NCBI GenBank assembly: GCA_021789565.1
Contig: JAJYJL010000012.1
Location: forward strand, 1-23,224
Length of the DNA: 23,224 nucleotides
From: Acidobacteriota bacterium
GTDB taxonomy: Bacteria > Acidobacteriota > Terriglobia > UBA7540
Direction: 5' to 3'
Both the position numbers and the translations under genes were made by a program. The notes under the pieces were generated by a model. It ran no database searches and was not told the DNA's origin. It saw only the letters and a program-made list of their open reading frames with translations. This document shows positions 7,417 to 15,944 of this stretch, in pieces (the first letter of the stretch is position 1; each line of letters begins with the position of its first letter).

Positions 7417-7433
7417 TTGGCCCGCAACTTGCT
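7417..7433 (+). promoter_or_regulatory. Sigma-54 (-24/-12) promoter of the glycosyltransferase operon
   Basis: TTGGCCCG-CAAC-TTGCT matches TTGGCACG-N4-TTGCT with one mismatch and exact GG-N10-GC spacing (GG 7419-7420, GC 7431-7432). The predicted start is near 7444, giving a 71-base leader before the ATG at 7515. A possible in-frame TTG start at 7434 lies upstream of this start site, which argues against it. Confidence 0.7.
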
Positions 7434-7514
7434 TTGAGCTATTGTTTGGCGTCGGCTGATGCAGCCAACCGGTGGCAACGGGCAAAAGAGTTCTGTCATC
7501 ATGAGGGGTCCAAA

Positions 7515-8639
7515 ATGAGTCACGCATTCTTCGAACGCCCTCGATTGCATGGATCGCCGGCTCCCAGGTCTGCCGACGAGGGACGGGCGGCCTTGCTCTC
7601 GGTGGTGGTTCCCTGCAAAAACGAAGAAGACGGACTACGGGAAACCCATCGTCGTCTCACCACGGCCCTGGAATCGGCAGGAACGGTCCGTAATTCCGCG
7701 CCAGACCTCAGGCCACAACCGGTCGGCGAGCTGAAAACCTCCACACGTGACGCGACCACCTGTTTTGAAATCATTTATGTTGATGACGGCAGCACCGACG
7801 GGACCGCCGCGGTTTTGCGCGAACTTCAGGCTGCAGACAGTTGCGTGAGGGTAGTTCGGCTCTCCCGAAATTTCGGCCACCAGGTGGCCATCACGGCCGG
7901 ACTGGAACACGCCTCAGGCGATGCGGTGGTGATCATTGACGCCGACCTTCAGGATCCGCCGGAAGTGATTGGCGAATTCCTTGCCCGCTGGCGCGAAGGT
8001 TACGATGTCGTCTACGGCGTTCGAACCTGCCGGCCGGGGGAAACGGCTTTCAAGCTCTGGACGGCCAAGGCGTTCTACCGCATCATCAATCGACTGTCTG
8101 ACACGAGCATCCCGCTCGACACCGGAGATTTCCGCCTGATGGACCGCGCCGCTGTTGATGCCCTGCTTTCCATGCCGGAACGCGACCGGTTTGTGCGGGG
8201 AATGGTGAGCTGGCTGGGTTTTTCGCAGGTGGCGGTTCCCTACACGCGCGCGGCCCGCTACGCAGGCGCCACCCAATATCCCCTTTTCAAAATGTTGCGT
8301 CTGGCAACGGACGGCATCCTTTCGTTCTCCATTACGCCTTTAAGACTTGCCACCTGGACAGGCTTTGCGGCCTCCGGCCTGGCCATTTTGGGCATCGTTT
8401 ATGCCCTGTATGCGCACTTCTTCGCTGCTCACATGGTTCGGGGCTGGACATCTTCCCTGGTTGCCGTGTTATTCATCGGCGGTGTTCAACTGATCTGCCT
8501 GGGGATCATCGGCGAGTATGTGGGTCGAATCTATGGAGAATCCAAGAGAAGGCCCCTCTATTTCGTGCGCGAGCGGCTGGGCTTCAACGAACAGAACCGG
8601 CCCGCCGTCATCAATGTAACCGAAAGAATCGCAAAATGA
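7515..8639 (+). CDS. GT2 glycosyltransferase, GtrB/DPM1-like polyprenyl-phosphate sugar synthase
   Basis: A 374-residue membrane glycosyltransferase. The GT-A domain shows SVVVPCKNEE (29-38), IYVDDGSTDGT (87-97), the metal-binding DAD in IIDADLQDPPE (140-150), and DTGDFRLMDR (202-211). Two transmembrane helices follow (about 280-302 and 312-334), then GEYVGRIYGESKRRPLYF. This is the layout of GtrB, ArnC and DPM1-like enzymes, which load a sugar from a nucleotide donor onto undecaprenyl phosphate at the inner face of the membrane. A 30-35 residue insertion (about 52-83) separates the first two motifs. The start ATG 7515 has GAGGGG 6 bases upstream. As first gene of the island it could supply the lipid-linked sugar donor for the GT-C-like proteins encoded next. 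Confidence 0.92.
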   Translation: MSHAFFERPRLHGSPAPRSADEGRAALLSVVVPCKNEEDGLRETHRRLTTALESAGTVRNSAPDLRPQPVGELKTSTRDATTCFEIIYVDDGSTDGTAAVLRELQAADSCVRVVRLSRNFGHQVAITAGLEHASGDAVVIIDADLQDPPEVIGEFLARWREGYDVVYGVRTCRPGETAFKLWTAKAFYRIINRLSDTSIPLDTGDFRLMDRAAVDALLSMPERDRFVRGMVSWLGFSQVAVPYTRAARYAGATQYPLFKMLRLATDGILSFSITPLRLATWTGFAASGLAILGIVYALYAHFFAAHMVRGWTSSLVAVLFIGGVQLICLGIIGEYVGRIYGESKRRPLYFVRERLGFNEQNRPAVINVTERIAK

Positions 8640-8691
8640 AACCGCAGCAGCCGGAACAAGGACATGTTGAGCCGGTGCGTTAGCATCCATC

Positions 8692-10287
8692 ATGCCTGAC
8701 ACGATCATTCCTGTTACAGAACCTGAATCCACCGTCCCTGCGGCTCCTCCCGCCGGAACTCAACTTAAGGAGTCTTTCTGGAGCAAACTGCTGCGTAAAA
8801 TCTCCTCATTCCAGGTGCTCCTGGGAGCCATCCTGGTCAGCGGGGTGTTTGTTGCCGAGCGCTCCATCCGCCTTGACCCGGATACGTGGTGGCACATCAG
8901 GGTCGGCAGCGATATTCTGGCCACGCGACACTTCCCTGTTATTGATCACTACTCATTTACGGCTCGCGGGGCGGCCTGGATTGCCTACGAGTGGCTGGGT
9001 GATGTGGTGATGTCTCTGGCCTCCCGGTCAGGATTGAGGGGAACCGAGTTGCTTCTGGTGGCGTCCAGCAGCCTGCTTACCCTGCTGATCTATTATTACG
9101 CCTGGCTGAAGTGCAGAGAGTGCAAGGCCGCGTTCCTGGCAACCGCCGCCGTCGTCCCGCTGGCCATGCTGTCGATGACCGTGCGCCCCCAGCTATTCGG
9201 TTACATATTCCTCCTGGTCACGCTCATCTGCCTGGAGCAGTTCCGCCAGGGGAGTCGACGGGCGTTGTGGTTCCTGCCCCCTGTGTTCCTGCTGTGGGTT
9301 AACACCCACGGTTCTTTCGTGCTGGGCTTCATGGCCATGGGACTCTATTGGGCATGCGGCCTTGCGGACTTCTCCTGGGGCGGTCTTCACACAGAACGAT
9401 GGGCGCTGCGGGACCGAATCCGCCTCGAGCTGGCGGCTCTCCTTTGCGTTCTGATGCTTCCCATCACGCCTTATGGAACCCGTCTGGCTACCGTACCGGT
9501 TGAGTACGTCTTTTCACTGCCCGGCAATATGGCCCATGTTCAGGAATGGCAATCCGCAGACTTCAGCCAGTGGCAGGCCAAACTGTTTCTCCTGCTCGTC
9601 CTTTTGTTTGTAGTGGCACTCCTGACGCTCAGACCTCGCTTCAGCATAGTAGACATGTCGTTTTTCCTGTTTGCAGCTTATGAAACCTGTGTCCATATCC
9701 GCTTTGCAATCGTCTTTGCGATCATATTTGCACCGCTGCTGGCCGCGCTGATTGCCCGCTGGGTAGATCCTTATAACCGCAATATCGACAAGCATGCGCT
9801 GAACGCAGTGCTGATTCTGGGGATGGCCGTCGCCTGGGTCAGATACTTCCCTTCCCGGGCGGACCTCGAGCAGAAAGTTGCGGCAAACTATCCCGTCCAG
9901 GCCGTTCGTTATCTCCGCCAACACCCGCTTTCGGGACCCATGCTGAACAGCTATGGGTTTGGCGGGTACCTGATCTGGGCCAGGATGCCGCATCAGGGCG
10001 TATTCATCGACGGGCGCGGAGATCTCTACGAGCGCACCGGAGTGTTCGCCGATTTCCGCCGGATCGTCAACCTCGCCCCGGGAACCCAACAATTGCTCAG
10101 AGGATACGGCATCCAGTCGTGCCTGCTTCAGCGGGGCACCCCGCTTGCAACCTTCCTTGGCGCCGATCCACATTGGAACCGGGTCTACCAGGATGACGTG
10201 GCTGCCCTTTACGTCAGGGACGGCGATTCTGGCAAGGCCGGTCGGGGCCCCAATACCCTGCAGACTTCATCAGGGGGGCTGAACTAG
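8692..10287 (+). CDS. GT-C-like polytopic membrane protein, paralog 1 of 4
   Basis: A 531-residue integral membrane protein with roughly ten hydrophobic segments and a soluble C-terminal domain (about 395-510). After the first helix comes LDPDTWWHIRVG (61-72), then YEWLG (99-103), MTVRPQLFGYI (162-172), WVNTHGSFVLGF (202-213) and, in the C-terminal domain, YGFGGYLIW (421-429) and VFIDGRGDLYE (437-447). An acidic DxD motif in the first extracytoplasmic loop is a hallmark of GT-C enzymes that use lipid-linked sugars (ArnT, PMT and relatives), so a transferase role is plausible but not proven. It is the most divergent of the four paralogs at the N-terminus, with a proline-rich leader and no KCFSFP motif. 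It lies 52 bases after the GT2 gene without a clear ribosome site. Confidence 0.9.
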   Translation: MPDTIIPVTEPESTVPAAPPAGTQLKESFWSKLLRKISSFQVLLGAILVSGVFVAERSIRLDPDTWWHIRVGSDILATRHFPVIDHYSFTARGAAWIAYEWLGDVVMSLASRSGLRGTELLLVASSSLLTLLIYYYAWLKCRECKAAFLATAAVVPLAMLSMTVRPQLFGYIFLLVTLICLEQFRQGSRRALWFLPPVFLLWVNTHGSFVLGFMAMGLYWACGLADFSWGGLHTERWALRDRIRLELAALLCVLMLPITPYGTRLATVPVEYVFSLPGNMAHVQEWQSADFSQWQAKLFLLLVLLFVVALLTLRPRFSIVDMSFFLFAAYETCVHIRFAIVFAIIFAPLLAALIARWVDPYNRNIDKHALNAVLILGMAVAWVRYFPSRADLEQKVAANYPVQAVRYLRQHPLSGPMLNSYGFGGYLIWARMPHQGVFIDGRGDLYERTGVFADFRRIVNLAPGTQQLLRGYGIQSCLLQRGTPLATFLGADPHWNRVYQDDVAALYVRDGDSGKAGRGPNTLQTSSGGLN

Positions 10288-10289
10288 AA

Positions 10290-11861
10290 ATGGCCCAATC
10301 CGGGACGACACTGACTACCAACGGGCAGCTCCAAAACTCCCAAGCCTCCCGCCCGCGCGCGCTACTGAAGAAATGCTTCTCCTTTCCCGCTTTCCTTGGA
10401 ACCATACTGGTGGCCGCCACTTATGCCATCGAGCGCGGATTGCGGCTCGATCCTGATACCTGGTGGCACCTCAAATATGGTGAAACGATTCTCCAGTCCG
10501 GCCACTGGCCCACGGTTGACACCTGGTCGTTCACCGCGCATGGAATGCCCGGCGTGGCCTACGAATGGGGCGGCGAAGTTTTAACCGCGCTCGCCTACCG
10601 ACTTGGGGAATTACGTGGACTCGATGTGCTGCTCATCATCCTGACCAGCATCCTGACCCTTCTGGTTTATTACTTTGCCTGGTTGCGCTGCCGGAACGCA
10701 TACGCTGCGTTTTTTTCGACCTTCATCCTGCTGCCCGTGGCGGCGCTCACCTTTACCCTTCGTCCCCAGTTGCTGGGCTATATTCTTCTGGTCATCACCC
10801 TCATTTTGCTGGAGCGGTTCCGCCTGGGTGCGCAGAAAACGCTGTGGGCGCTGCCTCTGGTTTTCCTGCTCTGGGTCAACACCCATGGAACGTTCGTGTT
10901 GGGCTTCATGGTGCTTGGGCTATACTGGCTGAGCGGCCTCGTGGACTTTTCTTCGGGTGGGATCTACGCGGTCCGCTGGAGACCGAAACAGCGTTTGCAC
11001 ATGGAGGTGGTGGGCCTGTTGAGCGTGGCGGTCCTTCCCATAACGCCCTACGGCAGCCGGCTCGCTGCTGTTCCTATTGAATATGCCAACTCATTGCCAC
11101 TCAATCTTTCCGATATCATCGAATGGCAGCCAATAAACACCGATTTCTGGCAGGTCAAGCTGCTCCTGATCCTATTGTTCGGCTTTATCTTGGCCCAGTT
11201 GGCTTTCCGCCTGCGCTATCGGGTAGAAGATCTCGCCCTCTTCTCCATTGTGCTTTACGCCACATTCGTGCACTTTCGGTTTGTCATTTTTTATGTGATT
11301 GTTTTTGCGCCGCTGGCAGCCTCGATCATCGCCCGCTGGATGCCAACTTACGATCCCAGAATCGATAAGCACGCCCTAAATGCCGTGCTGATGCTTGCAA
11401 CTCTTGCCGCCATCGTGTGCTTCCTCCCGTCCCAGACTGCTCTTCGAAGAAATGTCGCCAGGAATTACCCGGTTCAGGCTGTCCGATTTCTCAGGCAACA
11501 TCCCATTCCGGGCCGCATGTTCAACGATTACTCCTATGGGGGCTATCTGGTGTGGGCAATGGTTCCGATGAATAAGGTCTTTATCGACGGTAGGGGGAAT
11601 ATCTACGAGCCCGCCGGCCTTTTCTCTGATTACGCGGGCGTCGTCGGACTCAAACCCGATGCATTTGCCATATTACAAAGCTACAGGATCAAGTACTGCC
11701 TGATTCCACAAAACAGCGCATTGGCCATTTTGCTGGCCGCGAGTTCCGACTGGAAGAAAGTTTACGGGGACGACCTGACCATTATTTACGTCCGTGAAGA
11801 GCACTCCGGCCGGAACAATCAGGCCGCCACAAAGACTCAGGCCTTCAGGAGGAATGCATAG
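10290..11861 (+). CDS. GT-C-like polytopic membrane protein, paralog 2 of 4
   Basis: A 523-residue paralog starting 2 bases after the stop of paralog 1. It has the N-terminal LLKKCFSFP motif (25-33), LDPDTWWHLKYG (53-64), YEWGGEVLTALAYRLG (91-106), FTLRPQLLGYI, WVNTHGTFVLGF, and the C-terminal YGGYLVW and VFIDGRGNIYE motifs. It is closest to paralog 3: long blocks such as AYEWGGEVLTALAYRLG and GLVDFSSGG are the same, pointing to a recent duplication. The predicted topology and DxD-bearing first loop fit the GT-C superfamily; acceptor and sugar are unknown. Near-zero intergenic spacing throughout the array implies one mRNA. Confidence 0.9.
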   Translation: MAQSGTTLTTNGQLQNSQASRPRALLKKCFSFPAFLGTILVAATYAIERGLRLDPDTWWHLKYGETILQSGHWPTVDTWSFTAHGMPGVAYEWGGEVLTALAYRLGELRGLDVLLIILTSILTLLVYYFAWLRCRNAYAAFFSTFILLPVAALTFTLRPQLLGYILLVITLILLERFRLGAQKTLWALPLVFLLWVNTHGTFVLGFMVLGLYWLSGLVDFSSGGIYAVRWRPKQRLHMEVVGLLSVAVLPITPYGSRLAAVPIEYANSLPLNLSDIIEWQPINTDFWQVKLLLILLFGFILAQLAFRLRYRVEDLALFSIVLYATFVHFRFVIFYVIVFAPLAASIIARWMPTYDPRIDKHALNAVLMLATLAAIVCFLPSQTALRRNVARNYPVQAVRFLRQHPIPGRMFNDYSYGGYLVWAMVPMNKVFIDGRGNIYEPAGLFSDYAGVVGLKPDAFAILQSYRIKYCLIPQNSALAILLAASSDWKKVYGDDLTIIYVREEHSGRNNQAATKTQAFRRNA

Positions 11862-11866
11862 AGTTG

Positions 11867-13504
11867 ATGACCCGGTCTAAGGCAACCAGCACGGTGCAAG
11901 AGAACCTTCAGAAGGGCAAAGTTTCACGCATGCGCGCCATCCTGCAAAAATGCTTTTCGTTTCCGGTTTTGATGGCTACGGCGCTGCTGGGCGTAAACTT
12001 TGAGATTGAAAAGTCACTGCGCCTCGATCCGGACACGTGGTGGCACATGAAGTATGGAGACATGATTCTCCATACCGGCCACTGGCCTAGGGTCGACACC
12101 TGGTCATTTACGGTTCATGGAATGCCCCGTGTGGCCTATGAGTGGGGCGGTGAAGTCTTGACCGCGCTTGCCTACCGGCTGGGCGGCTTGCGCGGAATGG
12201 ACCTCCTGCTTTACGCGCTCACCAGCGTTATACTTCTGCAGATTTACTACTTTGCCTGGCTGCGGTGCCGAAACTCCAAAGCAGCGTTTGCTGCAGCCGT
12301 TCTGACGCTACCGATAGCCGGCGTCTGTTTCACACTCCGGCCCCAGTTGCTCGGTTACATTCTTCTCCTCATGGTGCTCATTTTTCTCGAGCGGTTTCGG
12401 CAGGGAGAGCTTAAGTCACTCTGGGTGGTGCCCCTTGTTTTTCTAGTCTGGGTCAACACACACGGGTCGTTTACGCTGGGCTTCATGGTGCTCGGGATCT
12501 ATTGGCTTTGCGGCCTTGTGGACTTTTCTTCGGGTGGACTTTACGCGGTCCGGTGGAGGCCGGAACAACGTCTCCATCTGGAATTGATTGGTTTGCTGAG
12601 CGTGGCAGTTCTTCCGCTCACCCCATATGGCACGCGACTGGCTGCCGTTCCAGTTGAAGTGGCAACTTCCTTACCCCTCAATTTCGCCGACATCTCCGAA
12701 TGGCAGCCACTGAACGCTGGAATGTGGGAGGCCAAACTGCTTCTGGCTCTTCTGTTCGCGTTTATCGTGGCCCAGATTGCTTTCCGTTTTCGCTATCGAC
12801 TAGAGGAACTCGCCCTTTTTGTGCTTGTCACATACCTGGCGTTTCTGCATTTCCGTTTCGCGATCCTGTACGCGATCATCTTTTCCCCCCTGGTGGCTTC
12901 GATTCTTGCCCGCTGGGCGCCTCCTTATGATCCTGCAATCGATAAATATGTTTTGAATGCGATTCTCATGTTCATAGCGCTCGGCGCGTTCGGCTGGTAC
13001 TTTCCGTCCCGGGCTGCGTTACACAAGCAAGTTGCGCAGGAATATCCCGTTCAGGCCGTCCGCTATTTGCAGCGGCATCCTATTCCGGGTCACATGTTTA
13101 ATGAATATTTTTTTGGCGGGTATCTGGTTTGGACGCTGGCACCACAGCATCATGTATTCATTGACGGCCGCGGCGATATCTACGAGATGGCTGGGGTCTT
13201 CTCGGCATACATGGACGTGATTGACATCAAACCCGACGCATTGGCGGTGCTACAAAGCTACCAGATCAATTCGTGCCTGATTAATAAAAATGCCGCCCTG
13301 GCAACCTTGCTAGCTGCCAGTCCCCATTGGAAGCGCATCTACAAGGACGAGTTGGCAGTGATCTACGTTCGCAAAAAAACCGCCGCTCGTGTCGGCATTC
13401 GTCCTGATACGCCCCCCGGTGGAGGGCCCCGTAAGAGGAGGAATTTTGGATTTCAGGCTTTGAAAGGCAGCCCTTCTCACTACCAGTCAGGCAATTCATT
13501 ATGA
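11867..13504 (+). CDS. GT-C-like polytopic membrane protein, paralog 3 of 4
   Basis: A 545-residue paralog. I chose ATG 11867; an in-frame TTG immediately before it (11864) is an alternative, with AGGAGG at 11847-11852 serving either. Motifs: ILQKCFSFP (25-33), LDPDTWWHMKYG (53-64), YEWGGE, FTLRPQLLGYI, WVNTHGSFTLGF, then FFGGYLVW and VFIDGRGDIYE in the C-terminal domain. It carries a basic, glycine/proline-containing tail of about 40 residues after the conserved VIYVRKK end that the other copies lack. Its stop overlaps the next start by 4 bases (ATGA). The GT-C-like assignment rests on topology and the DxD loop. Confidence 0.9.
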   Translation: MTRSKATSTVQENLQKGKVSRMRAILQKCFSFPVLMATALLGVNFEIEKSLRLDPDTWWHMKYGDMILHTGHWPRVDTWSFTVHGMPRVAYEWGGEVLTALAYRLGGLRGMDLLLYALTSVILLQIYYFAWLRCRNSKAAFAAAVLTLPIAGVCFTLRPQLLGYILLLMVLIFLERFRQGELKSLWVVPLVFLVWVNTHGSFTLGFMVLGIYWLCGLVDFSSGGLYAVRWRPEQRLHLELIGLLSVAVLPLTPYGTRLAAVPVEVATSLPLNFADISEWQPLNAGMWEAKLLLALLFAFIVAQIAFRFRYRLEELALFVLVTYLAFLHFRFAILYAIIFSPLVASILARWAPPYDPAIDKYVLNAILMFIALGAFGWYFPSRAALHKQVAQEYPVQAVRYLQRHPIPGHMFNEYFFGGYLVWTLAPQHHVFIDGRGDIYEMAGVFSAYMDVIDIKPDALAVLQSYQINSCLINKNAALATLLAASPHWKRIYKDELAVIYVRKKTAARVGIRPDTPPGGGPRKRRNFGFQALKGSPSHYQSGNSL

Positions 13505-15087
13505 CAACTAAAACAATGATCCCGGTTCAAGCACCGCAGCAGCAATCCCTCTTCCGGCGCGCGCTGCGGAAGTGTTTCTCATTCCCCGTGCTGATGGGGG
13601 TTCTTTTGGTTGCCCTCAACGCGGTCATTATGTTCCCTACGTTCCGGCTGGAGCCGGACACCTGGTGGCACCTGAAACTTGGCCAGCAGATTCTGTTGAC
13701 AGGCCACTGGCTGAAGGCCGACATCTACTCCTTTACGGCCTACGGAAATAATCCTCTGGCCTATGAATGGCTGGGCGAGGTCGTGCTGGCGATTGCCTAC
13801 AAAATCGGCGGTTTGAGGGGGCTGCACACGCTGCTCTTTGGCCTGACCAGCATCATTCTGGTTCTTACGTACTATTACGGTTGTCTGCGAAGCCGCAATT
13901 CCAAAGCAGCATTTGGCGCTACGATTCTCATCATCCCGCTGGCCGCCATGTGCTTCACCCTTCGCCCCCAATTGCTGGGGTATATCTACCTGCTCGTCAC
14001 TCTCATTTGCCTGGAGCGTTACAAGCAGGGCCTGCAGAAATCGCTCTGGATTTTGCCTCCCCTCTTTCTGATCTGGGTGAACACTCATGGCTCGTTTATC
14101 CTGGGGTTTTGCGTGCTGGGACTTTATTGGATCTGCGGACTGGTCCCCTTCAGGCTGGGCGGTCTCACGATGGAGCCGTGGCAGCCGCGCCAGCGGCTCC
14201 ACATAGAGATTGTGTTTCTGCTGGGTTGTGTGACTCTTCCCTTCACTCCCTTCGGAGGCCAGGCCTTCATCTTTCCGATCGAAAAAGCCCTCTACTTTCC
14301 GCAGCAGGCCGCGCACATCCTAGAATGGTACCCGCTCAATTTCAATCAGTGGGAGCCGAAGGTTATGCTGGTTCTCCTGCTTGGGTTTATGCTGGCCCAG
14401 GTTGCGTATCGCCTGACTTACAGGGTTGAAGAACTCTTCCTCGTTTTGTTTACGGCCTATATGACCAGCCTGCACACGCGCTTCGTGATCCTCTTCGCGC
14501 TCGTGTTCGCCCCGCTGTTGGCCGCCCTGCTGGCACGCTGGGCTCCCCCCTACGAGCCGGAGAAGGACAAGCCTGTTATCAATGCCGTGCTGATTGTTGC
14601 AATCGTGCTGGCCATTGGCAGGGGAGTCCCATCCAGGAAGGAACTGGCCAAGCGCGTCGCCCGCAATAGCAATTTTCCTGTTGAGGCTGTCGATTACCTG
14701 CGGCATCATTCCGTGCCTGGGCCCATGTTCAACGATTATGGGTTCGGGGGATACCTGCTCTGGGCTTTGGGGCCCGAGCACAAGGTATTCATCGACGGCC
14801 GGGGAGATTTTTATGAGCAGGCGGGCGTGTTTTCGGACTATATCAGCGTGCAGGACATCCACCCCGATGCCCTGGCGATTTTGCAAACCTACCACATCAA
14901 CTCGTGCATCATTCAACGTGAGAGCGCCCTGGCCACGCTGCTTCGTGCGAGCCCTGACTGGAAAGAGATCTACAAGGATCCCGTCAGTACGATCTTTGTC
15001 CGAGACAGGCTACTCCCTTCTGTGGCGGCAGTTGATACATCGCGAATCCGCCAGCCGGCAAACAACAGCTCGGCGGGAGCGCATTAA
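13501..15087 (+). CDS. GT-C-like polytopic membrane protein, paralog 4 of 4
   Basis: A 528-residue paralog beginning in a 4-base overlap with paralog 3 and ending in a 1-base overlap with the methyltransferase gene (TAATG). It keeps ALRKCFSFP (21-29), YEWLGE (88-93), FTLRPQLLGYI, WVNTHGSFILGF, YGFGGYLLW and VFIDGRGDFYE. The first-loop motif reads LEPDTWWHLKLG (50-61), with Glu51 replacing the first Asp of DPD; the acidic character is kept. It is more distant from paralogs 2 and 3 than they are from each other. Translational coupling on both sides suggests matched production of the proteins of this cassette. Confidence 0.9.
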   Translation: MTTKTMIPVQAPQQQSLFRRALRKCFSFPVLMGVLLVALNAVIMFPTFRLEPDTWWHLKLGQQILLTGHWLKADIYSFTAYGNNPLAYEWLGEVVLAIAYKIGGLRGLHTLLFGLTSIILVLTYYYGCLRSRNSKAAFGATILIIPLAAMCFTLRPQLLGYIYLLVTLICLERYKQGLQKSLWILPPLFLIWVNTHGSFILGFCVLGLYWICGLVPFRLGGLTMEPWQPRQRLHIEIVFLLGCVTLPFTPFGGQAFIFPIEKALYFPQQAAHILEWYPLNFNQWEPKVMLVLLLGFMLAQVAYRLTYRVEELFLVLFTAYMTSLHTRFVILFALVFAPLLAALLARWAPPYEPEKDKPVINAVLIVAIVLAIGRGVPSRKELAKRVARNSNFPVEAVDYLRHHSVPGPMFNDYGFGGYLLWALGPEHKVFIDGRGDFYEQAGVFSDYISVQDIHPDALAILQTYHINSCIIQRESALATLLRASPDWKEIYKDPVSTIFVRDRLLPSVAAVDTSRIRQPANNSSAGAH

Positions 15088-15905
15088 TGGCATCCGACGC
15101 CATCACTCACAAACGCGAAGCCGCTTTTCACGACGCATGGGCGGGCAGCACCCGGCCTGACGATGTTCTGGTCCGGGAATCCTTCGAGGGCCCGACCGCG
15201 CTCGAAAATCGCTTTATCCTCAAGCTCATGGGGCCGCTGGCCGGCAAGAACCTGCTCGACATCGGTTCAGGACTGGGCGAATCCTCTGTGTACTTTGCCC
15301 TGCAAGGCGCGAACGTCACTGCGCTCGACATTTCTCCCGGGATGATTGAAACTGCTCTGAACCTGGGAAAAAAGTACGGCGTGAAGCTAAAGGGCGTGGT
15401 GTCTGTAGCTGAGGAACTGAATGTTCCCAGCGAGAGTTACGACCTGGTCTACATTGCCAATGCCGTCCATCACGTTCAGGACCGCGCCAGGATGTTCGAT
15501 GAAATCCTGCGCATCCTCAAACCTGGCGGCCGCTTCTTTTCCTACGACCCGCTTGCCTACAATCCGGCAATTAACATCTACCGGAGGATGGCAACTGAAG
15601 TCCGGACATCGGACGAGCGGCCTCTGACTCGCGCCGACGTGAAGCTGGCAAGCCGGTATTTTTCGAACTTCGGGCACCGGGAGTTCTGGATTGCGTCCCT
15701 TGTGCTGTTTGCCAAGTACTATTTGAAAGACCACATACACCCCAACCAGGACCGCTACTGGAAGCGCATCACCCATGAAAAGACAGAGGATTTGTGGTGG
15801 TGGATTCCGCTTCGCTCTCTCGATGCCGTACTCACTCGGATTCCAATGGTACGATGGCTGGCATGGAACGTGGTGATGTGGGGTGAAAAGAAGACCGCTC
15901 CTTAA
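15087..15905 (+). CDS. Class I SAM-dependent methyltransferase
   Basis: A 272-residue protein with a Rossmann methyltransferase core: motif I NLLDIGSGLGESS (55-67), the acidic residue after strand 2 in ALDISPGMIETA (79-90), VAEELNVPSESYDLVYIANAVHH (107-129) and LRILKPGGRFFSYDP (141-155). The C-terminal 100 residues are rich in aromatic and basic residues and may sit against the membrane. The family (Methyltransf_11/25 type) modifies many small molecules, sugars and lipids. Its position inside the glycosyltransferase island, overlapping the preceding gene, suggests it methylates the sugar or lipid-linked intermediate; that is inference. Confidence 0.88.
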   Translation: MASDAITHKREAAFHDAWAGSTRPDDVLVRESFEGPTALENRFILKLMGPLAGKNLLDIGSGLGESSVYFALQGANVTALDISPGMIETALNLGKKYGVKLKGVVSVAEELNVPSESYDLVYIANAVHHVQDRARMFDEILRILKPGGRFFSYDPLAYNPAINIYRRMATEVRTSDERPLTRADVKLASRYFSNFGHREFWIASLVLFAKYYLKDHIHPNQDRYWKRITHEKTEDLWWWIPLRSLDAVLTRIPMVRWLAWNVVMWGEKKTAP

Positions 15906-15944
15906 TTCCGGACTCCATGCCAGCATCACACCAGGGTTGCCTCT

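Larger units (their letters stand above)
7053..7514. other. Intergenic region between tadG and the glycosyltransferase operon
   Basis: No gene is supported. The left part holds a nested hairpin (GGAAGC 7095-7100 with GCTTCC 7133-7138, and GGCC-ACA-GGCC inside at 7113-7123) that may end the tadG transcript. The right part holds the inverted repeat at 7307-7350 and the sigma-54 promoter at 7417-7433, so the downstream genes are probably a separate transcription unit. Confidence 0.6.

Noticed and set aside
7434..7514. In-frame TTG extension of the GT2 gene to 7434
   Set aside because: It lies upstream of the start predicted from the -24/-12 promoter at 7417-7433 and has no ribosome site, while ATG 7515 has GAGGGG at the right distance and fits the family's N-terminus.
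13579..14316. Long minus-strand frame opposite paralog 4 (similar ones occur opposite cpaE and paralog 1)
   Set aside because: Antisense shadow of a conserved membrane protein gene; low-complexity polar composition and no motif.
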